Positions 1-11,327 are shown, counted from the stretch's first letter. The stretch is DNA of 64,000 bases from Brevundimonas sp. MF30-B (GCF_004683885.1 NZ_CP038440.1:1336001-1400000), one strand, 5' to 3'. A program made the numbers and translations. Notes: generated by a model from the letters alone, not told the origin.

Positions 1-1409
1 TTGGTCCAGTCGTCCACCGCCAGGGGCCGGTCGACCGGCGGCGCGGCGCGTTCGGCGCACGGGTGGCGGTGGCACAGTCGGCAGGACGGGCCGATGGGCG
101 TCACCTCGGGCGCCGCCAGATCCAGACCCCGCGCGTAGACCAGCCGCGAGGCGTGCTCCAATTCGCAGCCCAGGCCGATGGCCAGGTCGTGGCCTTCGGA
201 CCAGGCGTCGTGGCCCTGACGATCCACGGTGCGAGCCAGGGTGAACCAGCGCGCGCCCGGTCGCCCGTCCTGCTCGGGCGTCTCGACGATCTGGGTGACG
301 ATGCGGCCCGGCGTGCGGAAGGCCGAGTGCAGCCGCCAGCGCGGGCACGCCCCGCCGTAGCGGGCGAAGGGAAAGGCGGCGGATGCATAGCGTTTTGACA
401 CATTGCCGGCCTGGTCGACCCGCATGAGGAAGAAGGGCACGCCACGCGCGCCGGGCCGCGACAGGGTCGTCAGCCGATGCGCCGCCTGTTCGAACGAGAC
501 GCCGAAGCGCGCCTGAAGCCTGGCGAGATCATAGCCCGTCTCCTCGGCGGCCTGATGAAAGGCCGCGTAGGGCATCAGGATCGCCGCCGCCAGGGTGTTG
601 GCCAGCGACACGCGCAGCAGGGCGCGCGTCTGCGGATCCGGCGGTGCGGCCGCCTCGACCAGATCGGTCAGCAGCGCCCCGTGCTCGGACAGGCCGAGCT
701 GATAGGCCAGGGCGAAGGCGCGCGACGAGGGCGACAGGCTGTCGGACAGCAGCAGCCGCCGCCGGTGCGGGTCCAGACGGCGCGTCCATTCGACCATGAC
801 ATCGGCCGGCAGGGTCTTCACCGCCAATCCGTGCGGCGAGATCAGGCGGGCGCGGGCGCGAGCCTCGAACCCGTCGTCGGGCAGGCCGTCCGCCAGCAGG
901 GCGGCGAGGGCCTCGCCGGCGGCGTCCAGCTCGGGAAAGGCGTTCCGCCGGGCCTGAACGAAGGCGCGGACCCACTCGGCGGGCGTATCCTCGGTCGCGG
1001 CCGCGCCGGGCTGTTCGGCGACGGCGTTCAGCCGCTCGCGCTGATCCCGCACGGCGCGATACAGCCGCAGCAGAGCGTCGGCCACGGCGGGCTGGTCGTC
1101 GGCGAGTTGCAGAATCTCGTGACGGGGCGCGCCGACGCCCGACAGCAGCGGGTCGGCGAACACCTCCGCCAGTTCGGCCTCGGACGGGCCCGACCCCGAG
1201 CCGAACGCCCGCAGGTCCACGTCATAGGTTTCGGCCAGGCGCAGCAGCAGCTGGGCCGACACCGGCCGCTGATTGCGTTCGATGTGGTTCAGATAGCTGG
1301 GGGAAACGCCGAGATCGGCGGCCATGGCGGTCTGGCTGAGCGCGCGCTCGCGCCGCAGCCGCTTCAGTCGGCCGCCTAGAAACAGCTTGCGATCCGCCCC
1401 CTTGGCCAT
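1..1409 (-). CDS. XRE-family short-chain fatty acyl transcriptional regulator (ScfR/RamB type), C-terminus cut by window edge
   Basis: Reads from ATG at 1409 and stays open to the window start (at least 469 codons), so the C-terminus lies outside. Residues about 12-66 form an XRE helix-turn-helix ([21 protein letters not shown]). The middle matches the metalloprotease-like region of this regulator class, and the end carries a cysteine cluster (CRLCHRHPC) typical of the ScfR domain. The family senses acyl-CoA or related metabolites and regulates propionate, branched-chain or glyoxylate genes; RamB of actinobacteria controls isocitrate lyase. Here it is divergent from isocitrate lyase with 152 nt between the starts, so control of aceA is a reasonable inference but not shown. 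Confidence 0.88.
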   Translation of the reverse strand, partial: MAKGADRKLFLGGRLKRLRRERALSQTAMAADLGVSPSYLNHIERNQRPVSAQLLLRLAETYDVDLRAFGSGSGPSEAELAEVFADPLLSGVGAPRHEILQLADDQPAVADALLRLYRAVRDQRERLNAVAEQPGAAATEDTPAEWVRAFVQARRNAFPELDAAGEALAALLADGLPDDGFEARARARLISPHGLAVKTLPADVMVEWTRRLDPHRRRLLLSDSLSPSSRAFALAYQLGLSEHGALLTDLVEAAAPPDPQTRALLRVSLANTLAAAILMPYAAFHQAAEETGYDLARLQARFGVSFEQAAHRLTTLSRPGARGVPFFLMRVDQAGNVSKRYASAAFPFARYGGACPRWRLHSAFRTPGRIVTQIVETPEQDGRPGARWFTLARTVDRQGHDAWSEGHDLAIGLGCELEHASRLVYARGLDLAAPEVTPIGPSCRLCHRHPCAERAAPPVDRPLAVDDWT

Positions 1410-1561
1410 GCCTCATCGTGTCACAACATGACAAGAACGCAAGAGTCATATCGCGACAAGATGACTTTATGGGCGCCGCTCGAACTGTATCGGTTGTGAC
1501 CGTCGCGTGTTCTGCTGATCGAAACCCGGCTTCGGCCGTTTCCCGACCCCAGGACCCGACC
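1410..1561. promoter_or_regulatory. Divergent control region of the ScfR-type regulator and aceA, with two inverted repeats
   Basis: The region carries TGTCA-CAACA-TGACA at 1419-1433, a perfect 5-bp inverted repeat, and GTCAT-N11-ATGAC at 1445-1465. Both use the same TGAC/GTCA half-site core, are 11 nt apart and lie just upstream of the regulator start. They could be the operator of this regulator. That is inference from position and symmetry only; no known consensus was matched. Confidence 0.35.
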
Positions 1562-2842
1562 ATGACCAGCTTCGCCGATCTCGTCCCTTCCCCCGCCGGC
1601 CGTTTCGACGGCGTCGAGCGGCCTTATTCGCCCGAAGACGTCCTACGCCTGCGCGGCTCGGTGCCGGTCACCCACACCCTCGCGGAGCGGGGCGCCAATC
1701 GCCTGTGGGAGCTGCTGCATTCCGAGCCCTACATCAATGCGCTGGGCGCCGTGACCGGCAATCAGGCCATGCAGATGGTCCGCGCGGGCCTGAAGGCCAT
1801 CTATCTGTCGGGTTGGCAGGTCGCCGCCGACGCCAACACCGCCGGCGCCATGTATCCCGATCAGTCGCTGTACCCGGCCAACGCCGCACCGGAACTGTGC
1901 CGCCGCATTAACCGCACCCTGCAGCGCGCCGACCAGATCGAGCACGCCGAGGGCGGCGCCAAGCGTGACTGGTTCGCCCCGATCGTCGCTGACGCCGAGG
2001 CCGGCTTCGGCGGGCCGCTGAACAGCTTCGAGATCATGAAGGCCTTCATCGAGGCGGGCGCCGCGGGCGTCCACTTCGAGGACCAACTGGCCAGTGAAAA
2101 GAAGTGCGGCCACCTGGGCGGCAAGGTGCTGATCCCGACCCAGGCGCACGAGCGCAACCTGATCGCCGCGCGTCTCGCCGCCGACGTCTGCGGTACGCCG
2201 ACGCTGACGGTGGCGCGCACCGATGCGGAATCGGCCCAGCTGATCACGTCGGACGTGGACGAGCGCGACCACCCCTTCATCGACCGCGAGGACCGCACGC
2301 CGGAAGGCTTCTTCCGCCTGAAGGCCGGCACCGGCCTGGACCACTGCATCGCGCGCGGCCTGGCCTACGCAAAGTACGCCGACCTGCTGTGGTGGGAGAC
2401 CTCGCACCCCGATCTGGACGACGCGCGCCGCTTCGCCGAGGCGATCCAGAAGGAGCACCCCGGCAAGCTGATGGCCTACAACTGCTCGCCGTCCTTCAAC
2501 TGGAAGGCCAAGCTCGACGACGCCACCATCGCCAAGTTCCAGCGCGAGCTGGGGGCCATGGGCTACAAGTTCCAGTTCGTGACCCTGGCCGGCTTCCACA
2601 GCCTAAATAACGGCATGTTCGAACTGGCCAGCGGCTACCGCGATCGCGGCATGGCGGCCTATTCCGAGCTGCAGCAGCGCGAGTTCGACAACGAAGCCGC
2701 CGGCTACACCGCCACCCGGCACCAGCGCGAGGTCGGCACGGGCTACTTCGACGACGTGGCCACGGTCATTTCGTCGGGCCGCTCCTCGACCACCGCCCTG
2801 AAGGACTCAACCGAAACCGCCCAGTTCACCCACGCGGCCTGA
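1562..2842 (+). CDS. aceA: Isocitrate lyase
   Basis: A 426-residue protein that splits isocitrate into glyoxylate and succinate, the first step of the glyoxylate bypass needed for growth on acetate or fatty acids. The signature KKCGH is at residues 180-184 with catalytic Cys182. The length fits the short bacterial form. The open frame extends upstream to 1418, but ATG 1562 ([15 protein letters not shown]) is chosen because the region before it reads like leader sequence and the family starts here. Malate synthase is not adjacent. Probably regulated by the divergent ScfR-type gene. Confidence 0.97.
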   Translation: MTSFADLVPSPAGRFDGVERPYSPEDVLRLRGSVPVTHTLAERGANRLWELLHSEPYINALGAVTGNQAMQMVRAGLKAIYLSGWQVAADANTAGAMYPDQSLYPANAAPELCRRINRTLQRADQIEHAEGGAKRDWFAPIVADAEAGFGGPLNSFEIMKAFIEAGAAGVHFEDQLASEKKCGHLGGKVLIPTQAHERNLIAARLAADVCGTPTLTVARTDAESAQLITSDVDERDHPFIDREDRTPEGFFRLKAGTGLDHCIARGLAYAKYADLLWWETSHPDLDDARRFAEAIQKEHPGKLMAYNCSPSFNWKAKLDDATIAKFQRELGAMGYKFQFVTLAGFHSLNNGMFELASGYRDRGMAAYSELQQREFDNEAAGYTATRHQREVGTGYFDDVATVISSGRSSTTALKDSTETAQFTHAA

Positions 2843-2881
2843 ACGGCCAGTCGAAAGACCAGACGCTCGAAAGGATCGACC

Positions 2882-3091
2882 ATGGAACCGATAAGCCAGA
2901 CCGACGCCATCCTGGACTTCTGCCTCGCCCCCCTGGCGCTGGACGCCGGGACCGAGGCCGAACGCGAAGTGCGCCGCCGCCTGACCCACGTGCTCAAGAC
3001 CTTCCAAGCAAAGACCGTGCAGCCGGTCGCGGTCGACTTCTCGGAAATGGCGCCGCTCGTCATCAACGAGGCGGCCCACGGCTACGAATAG
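2882..3091 (+). CDS. Small conserved-looking hypothetical protein
   Basis: A 69-residue acidic protein with no membrane segment or signal peptide. A good ribosome site (GAAAGGA) sits 6 nt before ATG 2882. It starts 39 nt after aceA on the same strand, so it is probably co-transcribed with aceA. Composition matches the neighbours and the predicted structure is mostly helical (residues 20-45 are rich in E, R and L). I do not recognise the family and assign no function. It converges on purT, whose stop is 10 nt away. Confidence 0.6.
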   Translation: MEPISQTDAILDFCLAPLALDAGTEAEREVRRRLTHVLKTFQAKTVQPVAVDFSEMAPLVINEAAHGYE

Positions 3092-3100
3092 GCTCGGATC

Positions 3101-4294
3101 CTACTGCGCCCGGACGCGCACGCGAGACGCCGCCTCGCGTGCGCGCTCCCGCGCTTGGTCGACCGTCTCGCCGCGTGCGGTGGCCACGCCCATGCGGCGG
3201 CGCTCATAGGCCTCGGGCTTGCCGAACAGGCGCAGGTCGGCGGTCGGAACCGACAGCGCCTCGGCCACGCCTTCGAAGACCACGCCCTGGGCTTCCAGGC
3301 CGCCATAGATGACCGCGCTGGCGGCGGGCTCGCGCTGGGACACGTCCACCGGCAGGCCCAGGATGGCGCGGGCGTGCAGGGCGAACTCGCTCTGTGGCTG
3401 GCTGGCCAGGGTGACAAGACCGGTGTCGTGCGGGCGCGGCGATACTTCCGAGAACCAGACCTGATCGCCCTTCACGAACAGCTCGACACCGAACAGACCC
3501 AGGCCGCCCAGAGACTCCGTCACGCGCGCCGCGATGTCCTGAGCCGCGGCCAGGGCTGTGGGGCTCATCGCCTGGGGCTGCCAGCTCTCGACGTAGTCGC
3601 CCTTGACCTGGCGATGGCCGATGGGGGCGCAGAAGTCGGTGACGACCGCGCCGTCGCGCAGCGAGCGGACGGTCAGCAGGGTGATCTCGAAATCGAAATC
3701 GATGCGGCCCTCGACGATGACCCGGCCGCCCGCGACGCGCCCGGCGTCCTGGGCGTGGGTCCAGGCGTCGGCGATCTCTTCGGCGGATTCGACGAACGAC
3801 TGGCCCTTGCCCGACGAGGACATGACCGGCTTGACGAAGCAGGGATAGCCGACGGCCTCGGCGCCCGCCGCCAGCTCCTCGGCCGAACCGGCGAAGGCGT
3901 AGGGACTGGTCGCCAGACCCAGCTCTTCGGCGGCCAGACGGCGGATGCCCTCGCGGTTCATCGTCAGCTGCACGGCGCGCGCGGTCGGGACCACAGTCGC
4001 CATGCCCGCCGCCTCGATGGCGGCCAGCACGTCGGTGGCGATGGCCTCGATCTCGGGCACGATCAGATGCGGCGCCTCGGCCATGATCAGGCCGTTCAGC
4101 ACCTGCGGATCGGTCATGGGGATGACGTGGCTGCGATGGGCCACCTGCATGGCCGGCGCGTTCGGATAGCGGTCCACCGCCACGACCTCGACGCCCAGGC
4201 GCTGAAGCTCGATGGCGACCTCCTTGCCCAACTCGCCCGAGCCCAGAAGCATGACCCGCACGGCGGTGTCGGAAAGAGGAGTGCCGATGCGCAA
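3101..4294 (-). CDS. purT: Formate-dependent phosphoribosylglycinamide formyltransferase (GAR transformylase 2)
   Basis: An ATP-grasp enzyme of 397 residues that makes formyl-GAR from GAR, formate and ATP in purine synthesis. The N-terminal nucleotide-fold segment [20 protein letters not shown], the [13 protein letters not shown] block and the ATP-grasp segment [12 protein letters not shown] match E. coli PurT closely. The frame is open to ATG 4417, but the match to the E. coli N-terminus places the start at TTG 4294, preceded by GAAGG at 7 nt spacing, so TTG is preferred. A TATAAT hexamer on this strand at 4505-4500 suggests a leader of about 200 nt. Confidence 0.95.
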   Translation of the reverse strand: MRIGTPLSDTAVRVMLLGSGELGKEVAIELQRLGVEVVAVDRYPNAPAMQVAHRSHVIPMTDPQVLNGLIMAEAPHLIVPEIEAIATDVLAAIEAAGMATVVPTARAVQLTMNREGIRRLAAEELGLATSPYAFAGSAEELAAGAEAVGYPCFVKPVMSSSGKGQSFVESAEEIADAWTHAQDAGRVAGGRVIVEGRIDFDFEITLLTVRSLRDGAVVTDFCAPIGHRQVKGDYVESWQPQAMSPTALAAAQDIAARVTESLGGLGLFGVELFVKGDQVWFSEVSPRPHDTGLVTLASQPQSEFALHARAILGLPVDVSQREPAASAVIYGGLEAQGVVFEGVAEALSVPTADLRLFGKPEAYERRRMGVATARGETVDQARERAREAASRVRVRAQ

Positions 4295-4574
4295 AACGAA
4301 GCCTTCAAGCTGGGTGTGAGCGAAGACCGTTTCCGAGTTCCGACATCGTTTGACAACAGCAGAGAGGTCGCGACGGATGCGGTTTGCTGTCCAGTCATGT
4401 TCGAAGGCGGCGCGCAAGGCAAAGTCGGCGTTCGACGCTCAAAGCTCTTATCGATTACCGCTCCCCGTGCGCGTTGCACATCCCCGCTTGTCGATTTGCA
4501 TTATAAAACAACGGGAAGTCGCGCTCCGGAAGCGATTTTCCTGGCACGGTGCGGCGCGGTGCTATGATCGAGCC

Positions 4575-4687
4575 CACAGGTCGAAACGGGGATCGAAGCC
4601 ATGACGCCAAGCCGTCGCCCTCGAAGCCCATAGCGACGCCTCAGCGAGATTTCACACCATTCACACTATTCGGACGGTGTTTTTTTG
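4575..4687 (+). ncRNA. Possible small RNA upstream of purT (antisense direction)
   Basis: A plus-strand promoter-like pair (CTGGCA, 16 nt, TATGAT at 4563-4568) is followed about 110 nt later by ACACC...GGTGT and a run of seven T. The segment between can pair internally (CGTCGC with GCGACG). It does not match the hallmarks of SRP RNA or tmRNA, and I could not fit it to 6S RNA. The leader-like ORF MTPSRRPRSP lies inside. Treat as a candidate transcript only. Confidence 0.25.
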
Positions 4688-4703
4688 AGCCGCCAGTGTG
4701 AAT
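4659..4703. repeat. Perfect 9-bp inverted repeat downstream of trpE
   Basis: ATTCACACT at 4659-4667 is matched by AGTGTGAAT at 4695-4703, with a 27-nt loop that contains GGTGTTTTTTT on the plus strand. It lies 18 nt beyond the trpE stop and could act as a transcription end for trpE or for a plus-strand transcript. A third TTCACAC copy lies at 4651-4657. Confidence 0.5.
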
Positions 4704-4721
4704 CGAACCGCCGACTGCGGC

Positions 4722-6224
4722 TCAGCCTTTGAAGCGCCAAGCGTCGCCGGCGGCCTTCATCGGCGCGCGGGCCTTGGCCAGGGTTTCGGCGTACTCGGCG
4801 GCCGGATCGCTGTCAGCGACGACGCCGGCGCCGGCCTGGACGAAGACCTGGTCGCGCGCGAACAGGGCGGTGCGCAAGACGATGCAGATATCGGCCTGGC
4901 CGTCGGCCGAGATGTAGCCAACCCCGCCGCCATAACCGACGCCGCGCTTGGTGGTCTCAAGCTCGTCGATGACCTCCATGGCCCGCACCTTGGGCGCGCC
5001 GGACAGGGTGCCGGCGGGCAGGGCGGCCAGAAGAGCGTCAACGGCGTCAAGTTTCGGGTCGGCCCGGCCGCGCACGTCCGACACGATGTGCATGACCTGG
5101 CTGTAGCGCTCGATCTTGAAGCTTTCGGCCACCCGCACCGAGCCGGGCTGCGACACGCGGCCGACGTCATTGCGGCCCAGGTCGAGCAGCATCAGGTGTT
5201 CGGCGCGCTCTTTTGGATCGGCCAGGAGCTCGGCCTCCAGGGCGCGATCGGCCTCGGGCGTCTCGCCGCGCGGGCGGGTGCCGGCCAGGGGGCGGATGGT
5301 GACCTCGCCGTCCTTGAGCCGGACCAGGATCTCGGGACTGGAGCCGGCCAACTGGAACTCGGCCATGTCCAGATAGAAGAGGTAGGGCGAGGGGTTCTGG
5401 CGGCGCAGGGTGCGGTAGACGGCGAAGGGATCGCCATCGAAGGGCGCGCTGAAGCGGTGGCTCAGCACCACCTGGAAGATGTCGCCGGCGCCGATGTAGT
5501 CCTTGGCCCGCGCCACCAGGGCGCCGAAGCCGGCCTCATCGACCGGAGAGGCGAAAGCCGGGGCGGCGGTTTCGGTTCCGCCGGGACGCGGTGCGGCGGC
5601 GGCGAGCTCGGCCTCGAACCGATCCAGACGCGCCTGCGCGGCCCCCAGGGCCTCTTCAGGATCGGCGCCGACGTCGGGATAGGCGGCCGCGACCAGGACG
5701 ATCTCGTGCGCGACCGAATCGAAGATGGCCACCAGCGACGGCCGGGTCAGCACCGCGTCGGGCAGATCCAGCGGATCCGGGTTGGCCGGACCCAAGGGCT
5801 CCAGAAGCCGCACCATGTCGTAGCCGAACACGCCGAACAGGCCGGCCGCCATGGGCGGCAGGTCGTCGGGAAGGTCGAACCTCGAGGCCGCCATCAAGGC
5901 GCGCAGGGATTCCAGCGCAGGCAGGGCCTCCGGTTCGAACCGCCCTGCGGCCACCGCCTCTCCGCGCGACGTCTCGGCCAGATCGCCGCGACAGCGCCAG
6001 ACCACGTCGGGATCCAGCGTCAGGATGGAATAGCGGCCGTTGACCGCGCCGCCCTCCACCGACTCCAGCAGGCACGTCCAAGGACGACCTCGGCCGACCT
6101 TCAGGAAGGCCGAGACGGGCGTCTCGATGTCGTCCACCAGGCGCCGAACCAGGACCGCGGGCCGGCCGCCGGCCAAGTCCTCGCTGAAGCGCGCCTCGGT
6201 CGGCGCGTCAGCCGCTCGGCTCAT
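4722..6224 (-). CDS. trpE: Anthranilate synthase component I
   Basis: A 500-residue chorismate-binding enzyme that makes anthranilate from chorismate, with ammonia supplied by TrpG. The N-terminal LLES motif (CLLESVEGG) belongs to the tryptophan feedback site. The C-terminal chorismate domain carries GTLSGAPKVRAMEVIDELE and GYGGGVGYIS. The start ATGA overlaps the ppiD stop, so translation is coupled. In many alphaproteobacteria trpG, trpD and trpC follow trpE; here the next minus-strand gene is purT after a 427-nt gap, so trpGDC must lie elsewhere. Confidence 0.97.
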   Translation of the reverse strand: MSRAADAPTEARFSEDLAGGRPAVLVRRLVDDIETPVSAFLKVGRGRPWTCLLESVEGGAVNGRYSILTLDPDVVWRCRGDLAETSRGEAVAAGRFEPEALPALESLRALMAASRFDLPDDLPPMAAGLFGVFGYDMVRLLEPLGPANPDPLDLPDAVLTRPSLVAIFDSVAHEIVLVAAAYPDVGADPEEALGAAQARLDRFEAELAAAAPRPGGTETAAPAFASPVDEAGFGALVARAKDYIGAGDIFQVVLSHRFSAPFDGDPFAVYRTLRRQNPSPYLFYLDMAEFQLAGSSPEILVRLKDGEVTIRPLAGTRPRGETPEADRALEAELLADPKERAEHLMLLDLGRNDVGRVSQPGSVRVAESFKIERYSQVMHIVSDVRGRADPKLDAVDALLAALPAGTLSGAPKVRAMEVIDELETTKRGVGYGGGVGYISADGQADICIVLRTALFARDQVFVQAGAGVVADSDPAAEYAETLAKARAPMKAAGDAWRFKG

Positions 6225-8155
6225 TGCGCCGGCGGAGCGGCCGGCGTTGCACCGGCCGGATTGGCGGCGGCTTCGACGCCGATCGCCTCCAGCGCCCGGG
6301 CGGGGTCGTTCCTGGCCTTGACCTTCGCGGCGGCGGCGGTGAAGCCAGTCTGGATCAGGCCGTCAAACATGTCCTGCGTCACCCGCGGCCGGGCTTGCTC
6401 GGCCAAGGGCGCGGCGAGGGCGACCGTGGCGGCGCGGACCTGATCGACCCGGCCTACAACGAAGGTCGCATTGCTGCTGGGCTGGCTGAAGACCTGGCCG
6501 CGGGCCTGGCCAAACAAGCCCTGAAGCACGCCTTGACCAACGTCGGTCACCGCCTGCTGATTGCGCTGCAGGCCCTCGCGAACGACCAGGGGCGCGCCCG
6601 CCGAGGCGGCCACGGCGGCGATGTCCTCGCCGCCGCGGACGCGACCGGCCAGTTCCTCGGCCTTTGCGGCCAGGCGCTTGGCGTTCTCGCGCAACACCCA
6701 TTGCTGAGCCAGCGGTTCGCGCACCTCGTCCAGGTTCGGCAGGGCGGCCGGGGTGATGTCGTCCAGGCGAACGGCGAAATACTGGCCCTGGCCCGCATCG
6801 ATGACGTCGCTCTCCGCCCCTTTGGACAGGCTGGCGATGCTGGAGAGCACTTGCGGAGGCGCGTTGATGGGCTGGCCGTCAGGCAGCTGGCCCTCGGCGG
6901 TGACGGGCGGGAGTTGAATGATCCGGGCTCCGACTTCTTGAGCGGCGGCCGCCAGGGTCTTGCCCTCGCTGCGCGCCCGTTCGTAGGCCTCGACGCGCTC
7001 GAAGGTCTGAGCGCGCGCCGCCTGCGTGCGGAGCTCCTCCAGGATCTGCGGCCTCGCCTCGTCCAGCGTCACCGCGCGTCCGGGCGTGACGGCGTTCAAC
7101 TTGACCACCGTAAAGCCGACGCCGCCCTGCACGGGTTCGGAAATCTGGCCCGGGCTCATGGTGAAGGCCGCCTGGGCGACCGCTCGGTCGCCGATGGCGC
7201 TCTGCGGCTGACTGTCATAGACGGCCGGCCGAACATTGTTGGCCCGACCGACTTCAGCGGGATCCTGACCAGCCTGGAGAGCCGCCTGAATCCGCTGAGC
7301 CACCGCTCGATCCGGCGCCGTGAGGGCGGTGAAGGTGCGGCGTTCGGGTTCGGACAGGGCGTCTCTCTGGAACTCGAACCGCTCGGTGATCTGCGCCTCG
7401 GTGATGGGCAGGGCGCGCACCGACGCCGCGTCAGGCGTGAACAGCACGAGCGAAGCCATGCGGAACTCGGGCCGGCGAAGCTGGGCCGCGTTTTCGTTCA
7501 GGAACGCCGTAAGCTGCGCTTCGGTAGGGGCGGGCGTGGTCCCGGCCATGGCCTGGGTCACTGTGAACCAGCGGCCGTCCCGGCTCTCCAGAGCCTGGCC
7601 CGCGACGAGAGCTCCATAGATGCGAGGCACGCGCGCGCCCGCAAACAGACCGGAGCCGAAGTGCTCAATCAACGCCTGATCCCGGAAGTCCTGTTCGACC
7701 TCCACCGAGGTCACATTCTGCTCGGCCAGGAGCTGATTGTATCGATCCGCGTCGAACTGCCCTGTCACCTGATTGAAGAAGGCAGGCAGCGATCGAATCT
7801 GCTTCAGGACCAGCTCCTTGCCCGGGCGTACGCCCGCCTTCCAGGCCCACTCAAGAAAGCCAAATCTCTCAGTTTGGGATTCAAGGTACCGGAGGTGCAG
7901 GCCTTCGTTGACCATGTCTTGGAAGCTTACGGGCCGACCAGCCTGCTCCTGCACATTGGCGCGGACCCGCTCGAACGCCGCTCTGAATTCGGCCTGATCC
8001 TGACTGCGATCTCCCGCGCTGATGACGTGGCGCGGGCCCAGGTTGGCAAACACGTCCATCTGGGTGCCCCCCGTGACCAGCAGGCTCAGCGCCATGACGG
8101 CGAGCAACCCGACCGCCCACTTGGACCGAGCGAAGTTGCGGAAGTTGGAGATCAT
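6221..8155 (-). CDS. ppiD: Peptidyl-prolyl cis-trans isomerase, PpiD/SurA-like periplasmic chaperone
   Basis: A 644-residue inner-membrane-anchored periplasmic folding factor. It has a short cytoplasmic N-terminus (MISNFRNFARSKW), one membrane helix at about residues 13-31, an N-terminal SurA-like chaperone region (about 35-190) and a parvulin-type rotamase region (about 240-370), with a second parvulin-like segment following. The family helps newly exported outer-membrane and periplasmic proteins fold near the Sec channel. Overlaps trpE by 4 nt and is divergent from tpiA. Confidence 0.92.
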   Translation of the reverse strand: MISNFRNFARSKWAVGLLAVMALSLLVTGGTQMDVFANLGPRHVISAGDRSQDQAEFRAAFERVRANVQEQAGRPVSFQDMVNEGLHLRYLESQTERFGFLEWAWKAGVRPGKELVLKQIRSLPAFFNQVTGQFDADRYNQLLAEQNVTSVEVEQDFRDQALIEHFGSGLFAGARVPRIYGALVAGQALESRDGRWFTVTQAMAGTTPAPTEAQLTAFLNENAAQLRRPEFRMASLVLFTPDAASVRALPITEAQITERFEFQRDALSEPERRTFTALTAPDRAVAQRIQAALQAGQDPAEVGRANNVRPAVYDSQPQSAIGDRAVAQAAFTMSPGQISEPVQGGVGFTVVKLNAVTPGRAVTLDEARPQILEELRTQAARAQTFERVEAYERARSEGKTLAAAAQEVGARIIQLPPVTAEGQLPDGQPINAPPQVLSSIASLSKGAESDVIDAGQGQYFAVRLDDITPAALPNLDEVREPLAQQWVLRENAKRLAAKAEELAGRVRGGEDIAAVAASAGAPLVVREGLQRNQQAVTDVGQGVLQGLFGQARGQVFSQPSSNATFVVGRVDQVRAATVALAAPLAEQARPRVTQDMFDGLIQTGFTAAAAKVKARNDPARALEAIGVEAAANPAGATPAAPPAQ

Positions 8156-8200
8156 GGGTCGGACCTGGATGAGCGGCTGAGTTGGGACGCGTGCCCTGGC

Positions 8201-8230
8201 CGTATAGGGCCCCTAGTCCCCAACCCGCAA
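8201..8230 (-). promoter_or_regulatory. Possible sigma-70 promoter of ppiD-trpE
   Basis: On the minus strand TTGCGG (8230-8225) is separated by 18 nt from TATACG (8206-8201), placing the start of transcription about 50 nt before the ppiD ATG. Found by eye; the -35 match is moderate. Confidence 0.38.
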
Positions 8231-8283
8231 GCGAACTGCGGTCGCGGCTTGGCTTGAGCGAGAGCGGCGCCTAAAGAGACCGC

Positions 8284-9033
8284 ATGAAACAATCCGTGAA
8301 GCTTATCGCCGGCAACTGGAAGATGAACGGTCAGCGGGACGGGCTGGCGCAGGCTCGCCGCCTGGTCGAGACCCTCCGCGCCGAGCCGGGGTCCTGCCGC
8401 TTGGCCGTCATGCCGCCTGCGACCCTCGTCTCGCGGCTGGCGCAGCTCGTGGCGGGTTCTGTCGTCGAGGTCGGGGGCCAAGACTGTCGGGCCGAGGCGG
8501 AAGGCGCCTTCACGGGCGACATTTCGGCCGAACTGCTGGCGGAGGCCGGCGCCGAATTGGTGATCTTGGGGCACTCCGAACGCAGACAGGGCCATGGCGA
8601 GACAGACGCCGACGTCTGCGCCAAGGTCGAGGCCGCCCTGCGCGCGGGCCTGGAGCCTGTCATCTGCATCGGCGAGACGCTGCAGGAGCGCGAGGCCGGC
8701 TCCGCCATTGATGTGGTCAGGAGCCAGATTTCCGGTTCGCTGCCCCAGAGCCTGGCGGATCACGCCTTCGCCGTCGCCTATGAGCCCGTCTGGGCCATCG
8801 GTACGGGGTTGACGCCGACGCTGGAGCAGATCGCCGAGGTGCACGCCGCCGTGCGCGCCGCCTTGGTCGACAGGCTGGGAGAGGGCGGCCGCGCCGCGCC
8901 CATCCTGTACGGAGGGTCGGTGAAGCCCGGCAACGCCGCCGAAATCCTGGCGGTGGACGAGGTCGGCGGCGCTCTGGTCGGCGGCGCCTCGCTGAAGGCC
9001 GACGACTTCCTGGGCATCATCCGGGCCGCCTGA
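8284..9033 (+). CDS. tpiA: Triosephosphate isomerase
   Basis: A 249-residue TIM barrel that interconverts dihydroxyacetone phosphate and glyceraldehyde 3-phosphate. All catalytic residues are visible: Lys13 in GNWKMNG, His97 in ILGHSERRQGH and Glu167 in AYEPVWAIGTG. The phosphate-binding end GGSVKPGNAAEIL is also present. Starts at ATG 8284, 128 nt from the divergent ppiD start. secG follows on the same strand, the usual tpiA-secG order. Confidence 0.98.
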   Translation: MKQSVKLIAGNWKMNGQRDGLAQARRLVETLRAEPGSCRLAVMPPATLVSRLAQLVAGSVVEVGGQDCRAEAEGAFTGDISAELLAEAGAELVILGHSERRQGHGETDADVCAKVEAALRAGLEPVICIGETLQEREAGSAIDVVRSQISGSLPQSLADHAFAVAYEPVWAIGTGLTPTLEQIAEVHAAVRAALVDRLGEGGRAAPILYGGSVKPGNAAEILAVDEVGGALVGGASLKADDFLGIIRAA

Positions 9034-9106
9034 ACCTCGACTTCATTGCTCGCGAGCGGCTTCGGTGTTAGAGGCCGCCGCTTGATCGGCGCAGTTCCGC
9101 GCCCAC

Positions 9107-9538
9107 ATGTCGGCCGCCATGCTCCAGACCATTCTCCTCGTCGCCATGATCATCATCTCGGTCGCCCTGTCCGGGGTGATCCTGCTGCAGAAGTCCGAGG
9201 GCGGCGCGCTCGGCATGGGCGGTGGCGGCGGCGGCGGCGGCGGCTTCATGACCGCGCGCGGCGCAGCCAACCTGCTGACGCGCACGACTTCGATCCTGGC
9301 GGTGCTGTTCTTCGCATGCGCCATCGGCCTGACCATCGCCGGAAACATGGAGCGCGGCTCGCGCTCGGTGATTGACGCCGAAGCCGTCGGCTCCATCGCC
9401 ATTGGCGACCAGGCGCCGGCCGCAGCGGGCGCTCAACCCGCCGAACCGGCCGCGCCGACGCGGACCGCACCGTCGCTGGACGACCTGGAAGCCAGCCTTC
9501 CGGCGGCCTCGGCTCCGGCGCCGGCTCCCGCCCAGTAG
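9107..9538 (+). CDS. secG: Preprotein translocase subunit SecG
   Basis: A 143-residue component of the SecYEG channel. Two membrane helices (about residues 7-24 and 60-78) flank the conserved loop GVILLQKSEGGALG followed by a run of nine glycines, the classic SecG pattern. The C-terminal third is an Ala/Pro-rich cytoplasmic or periplasmic tail, longer than in E. coli but common in alphaproteobacteria. ATG 9107 is used; ATG 9119 is an alternative. Ends before a strong terminator. Confidence 0.95.
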   Translation: MSAAMLQTILLVAMIIISVALSGVILLQKSEGGALGMGGGGGGGGGFMTARGAANLLTRTTSILAVLFFACAIGLTIAGNMERGSRSVIDAEAVGSIAIGDQAPAAAGAQPAEPAAPTRTAPSLDDLEASLPAASAPAPAPAQ

Positions 9539-9562
9539 GGCGACCGGACTGAAAACGACCCC

Positions 9563-9596
9563 GAAAGCGCGCCCGACCGGCGCGCTTTCTTCTTTT
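9563..9596 (+). terminator. Rho-independent terminator after secG
   Basis: An 11-bp perfect stem (GAAAGCGCGCC with GGCGCGCTTTC) with a 5-nt loop, followed by TTCTTTT. It separates tpiA-secG from pyrG. Confidence 0.9.
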
Positions 9597-9598
9597 GA

Positions 9599-11311
<1,713 letters not shown>

Positions 11312-11327
11312 CTCTGTCCGCTACCGT

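Larger units (their letters stand above)
4295..4721. other. Gene-free stretch between purT and trpE with several repeats
   Basis: 427 nt with no convincing protein gene. Contents: a perfect minus-strand TATAAT at 4500-4505 that could serve purT; a plus-strand CTGGCA-N16-TATGAT promoter-like pair ending at 4568; a 10-codon ORF (MTPSRRPRSP) from ATG 4600; an imperfect direct repeat (TCGAAGCC-ATGACGCC and TCGAAGCCCATAGCGACGCC); a poly-T tract at 4680-4686 after an ACACC/GGTGT pairing; and a perfect 9-bp inverted repeat with arms 4659-4667 and 4695-4703. Confidence 0.8.

Noticed and set aside
4698..6443. 581-codon plus-strand open frame across trpE
   Set aside because: Shadow of trpE, which carries all anthranilate synthase motifs.
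6224..8257. 677-codon plus-strand open frame across ppiD
   Set aside because: Shadow of ppiD; the ppiD product has a clear membrane anchor and parvulin domain, the shadow has none.
9214..9250. Glycine-codon repeat in secG as a possible variable tandem repeat
   Set aside because: A Gly run at this place is normal for SecG; no sign of slippage or copy variation can be judged from one sequence.
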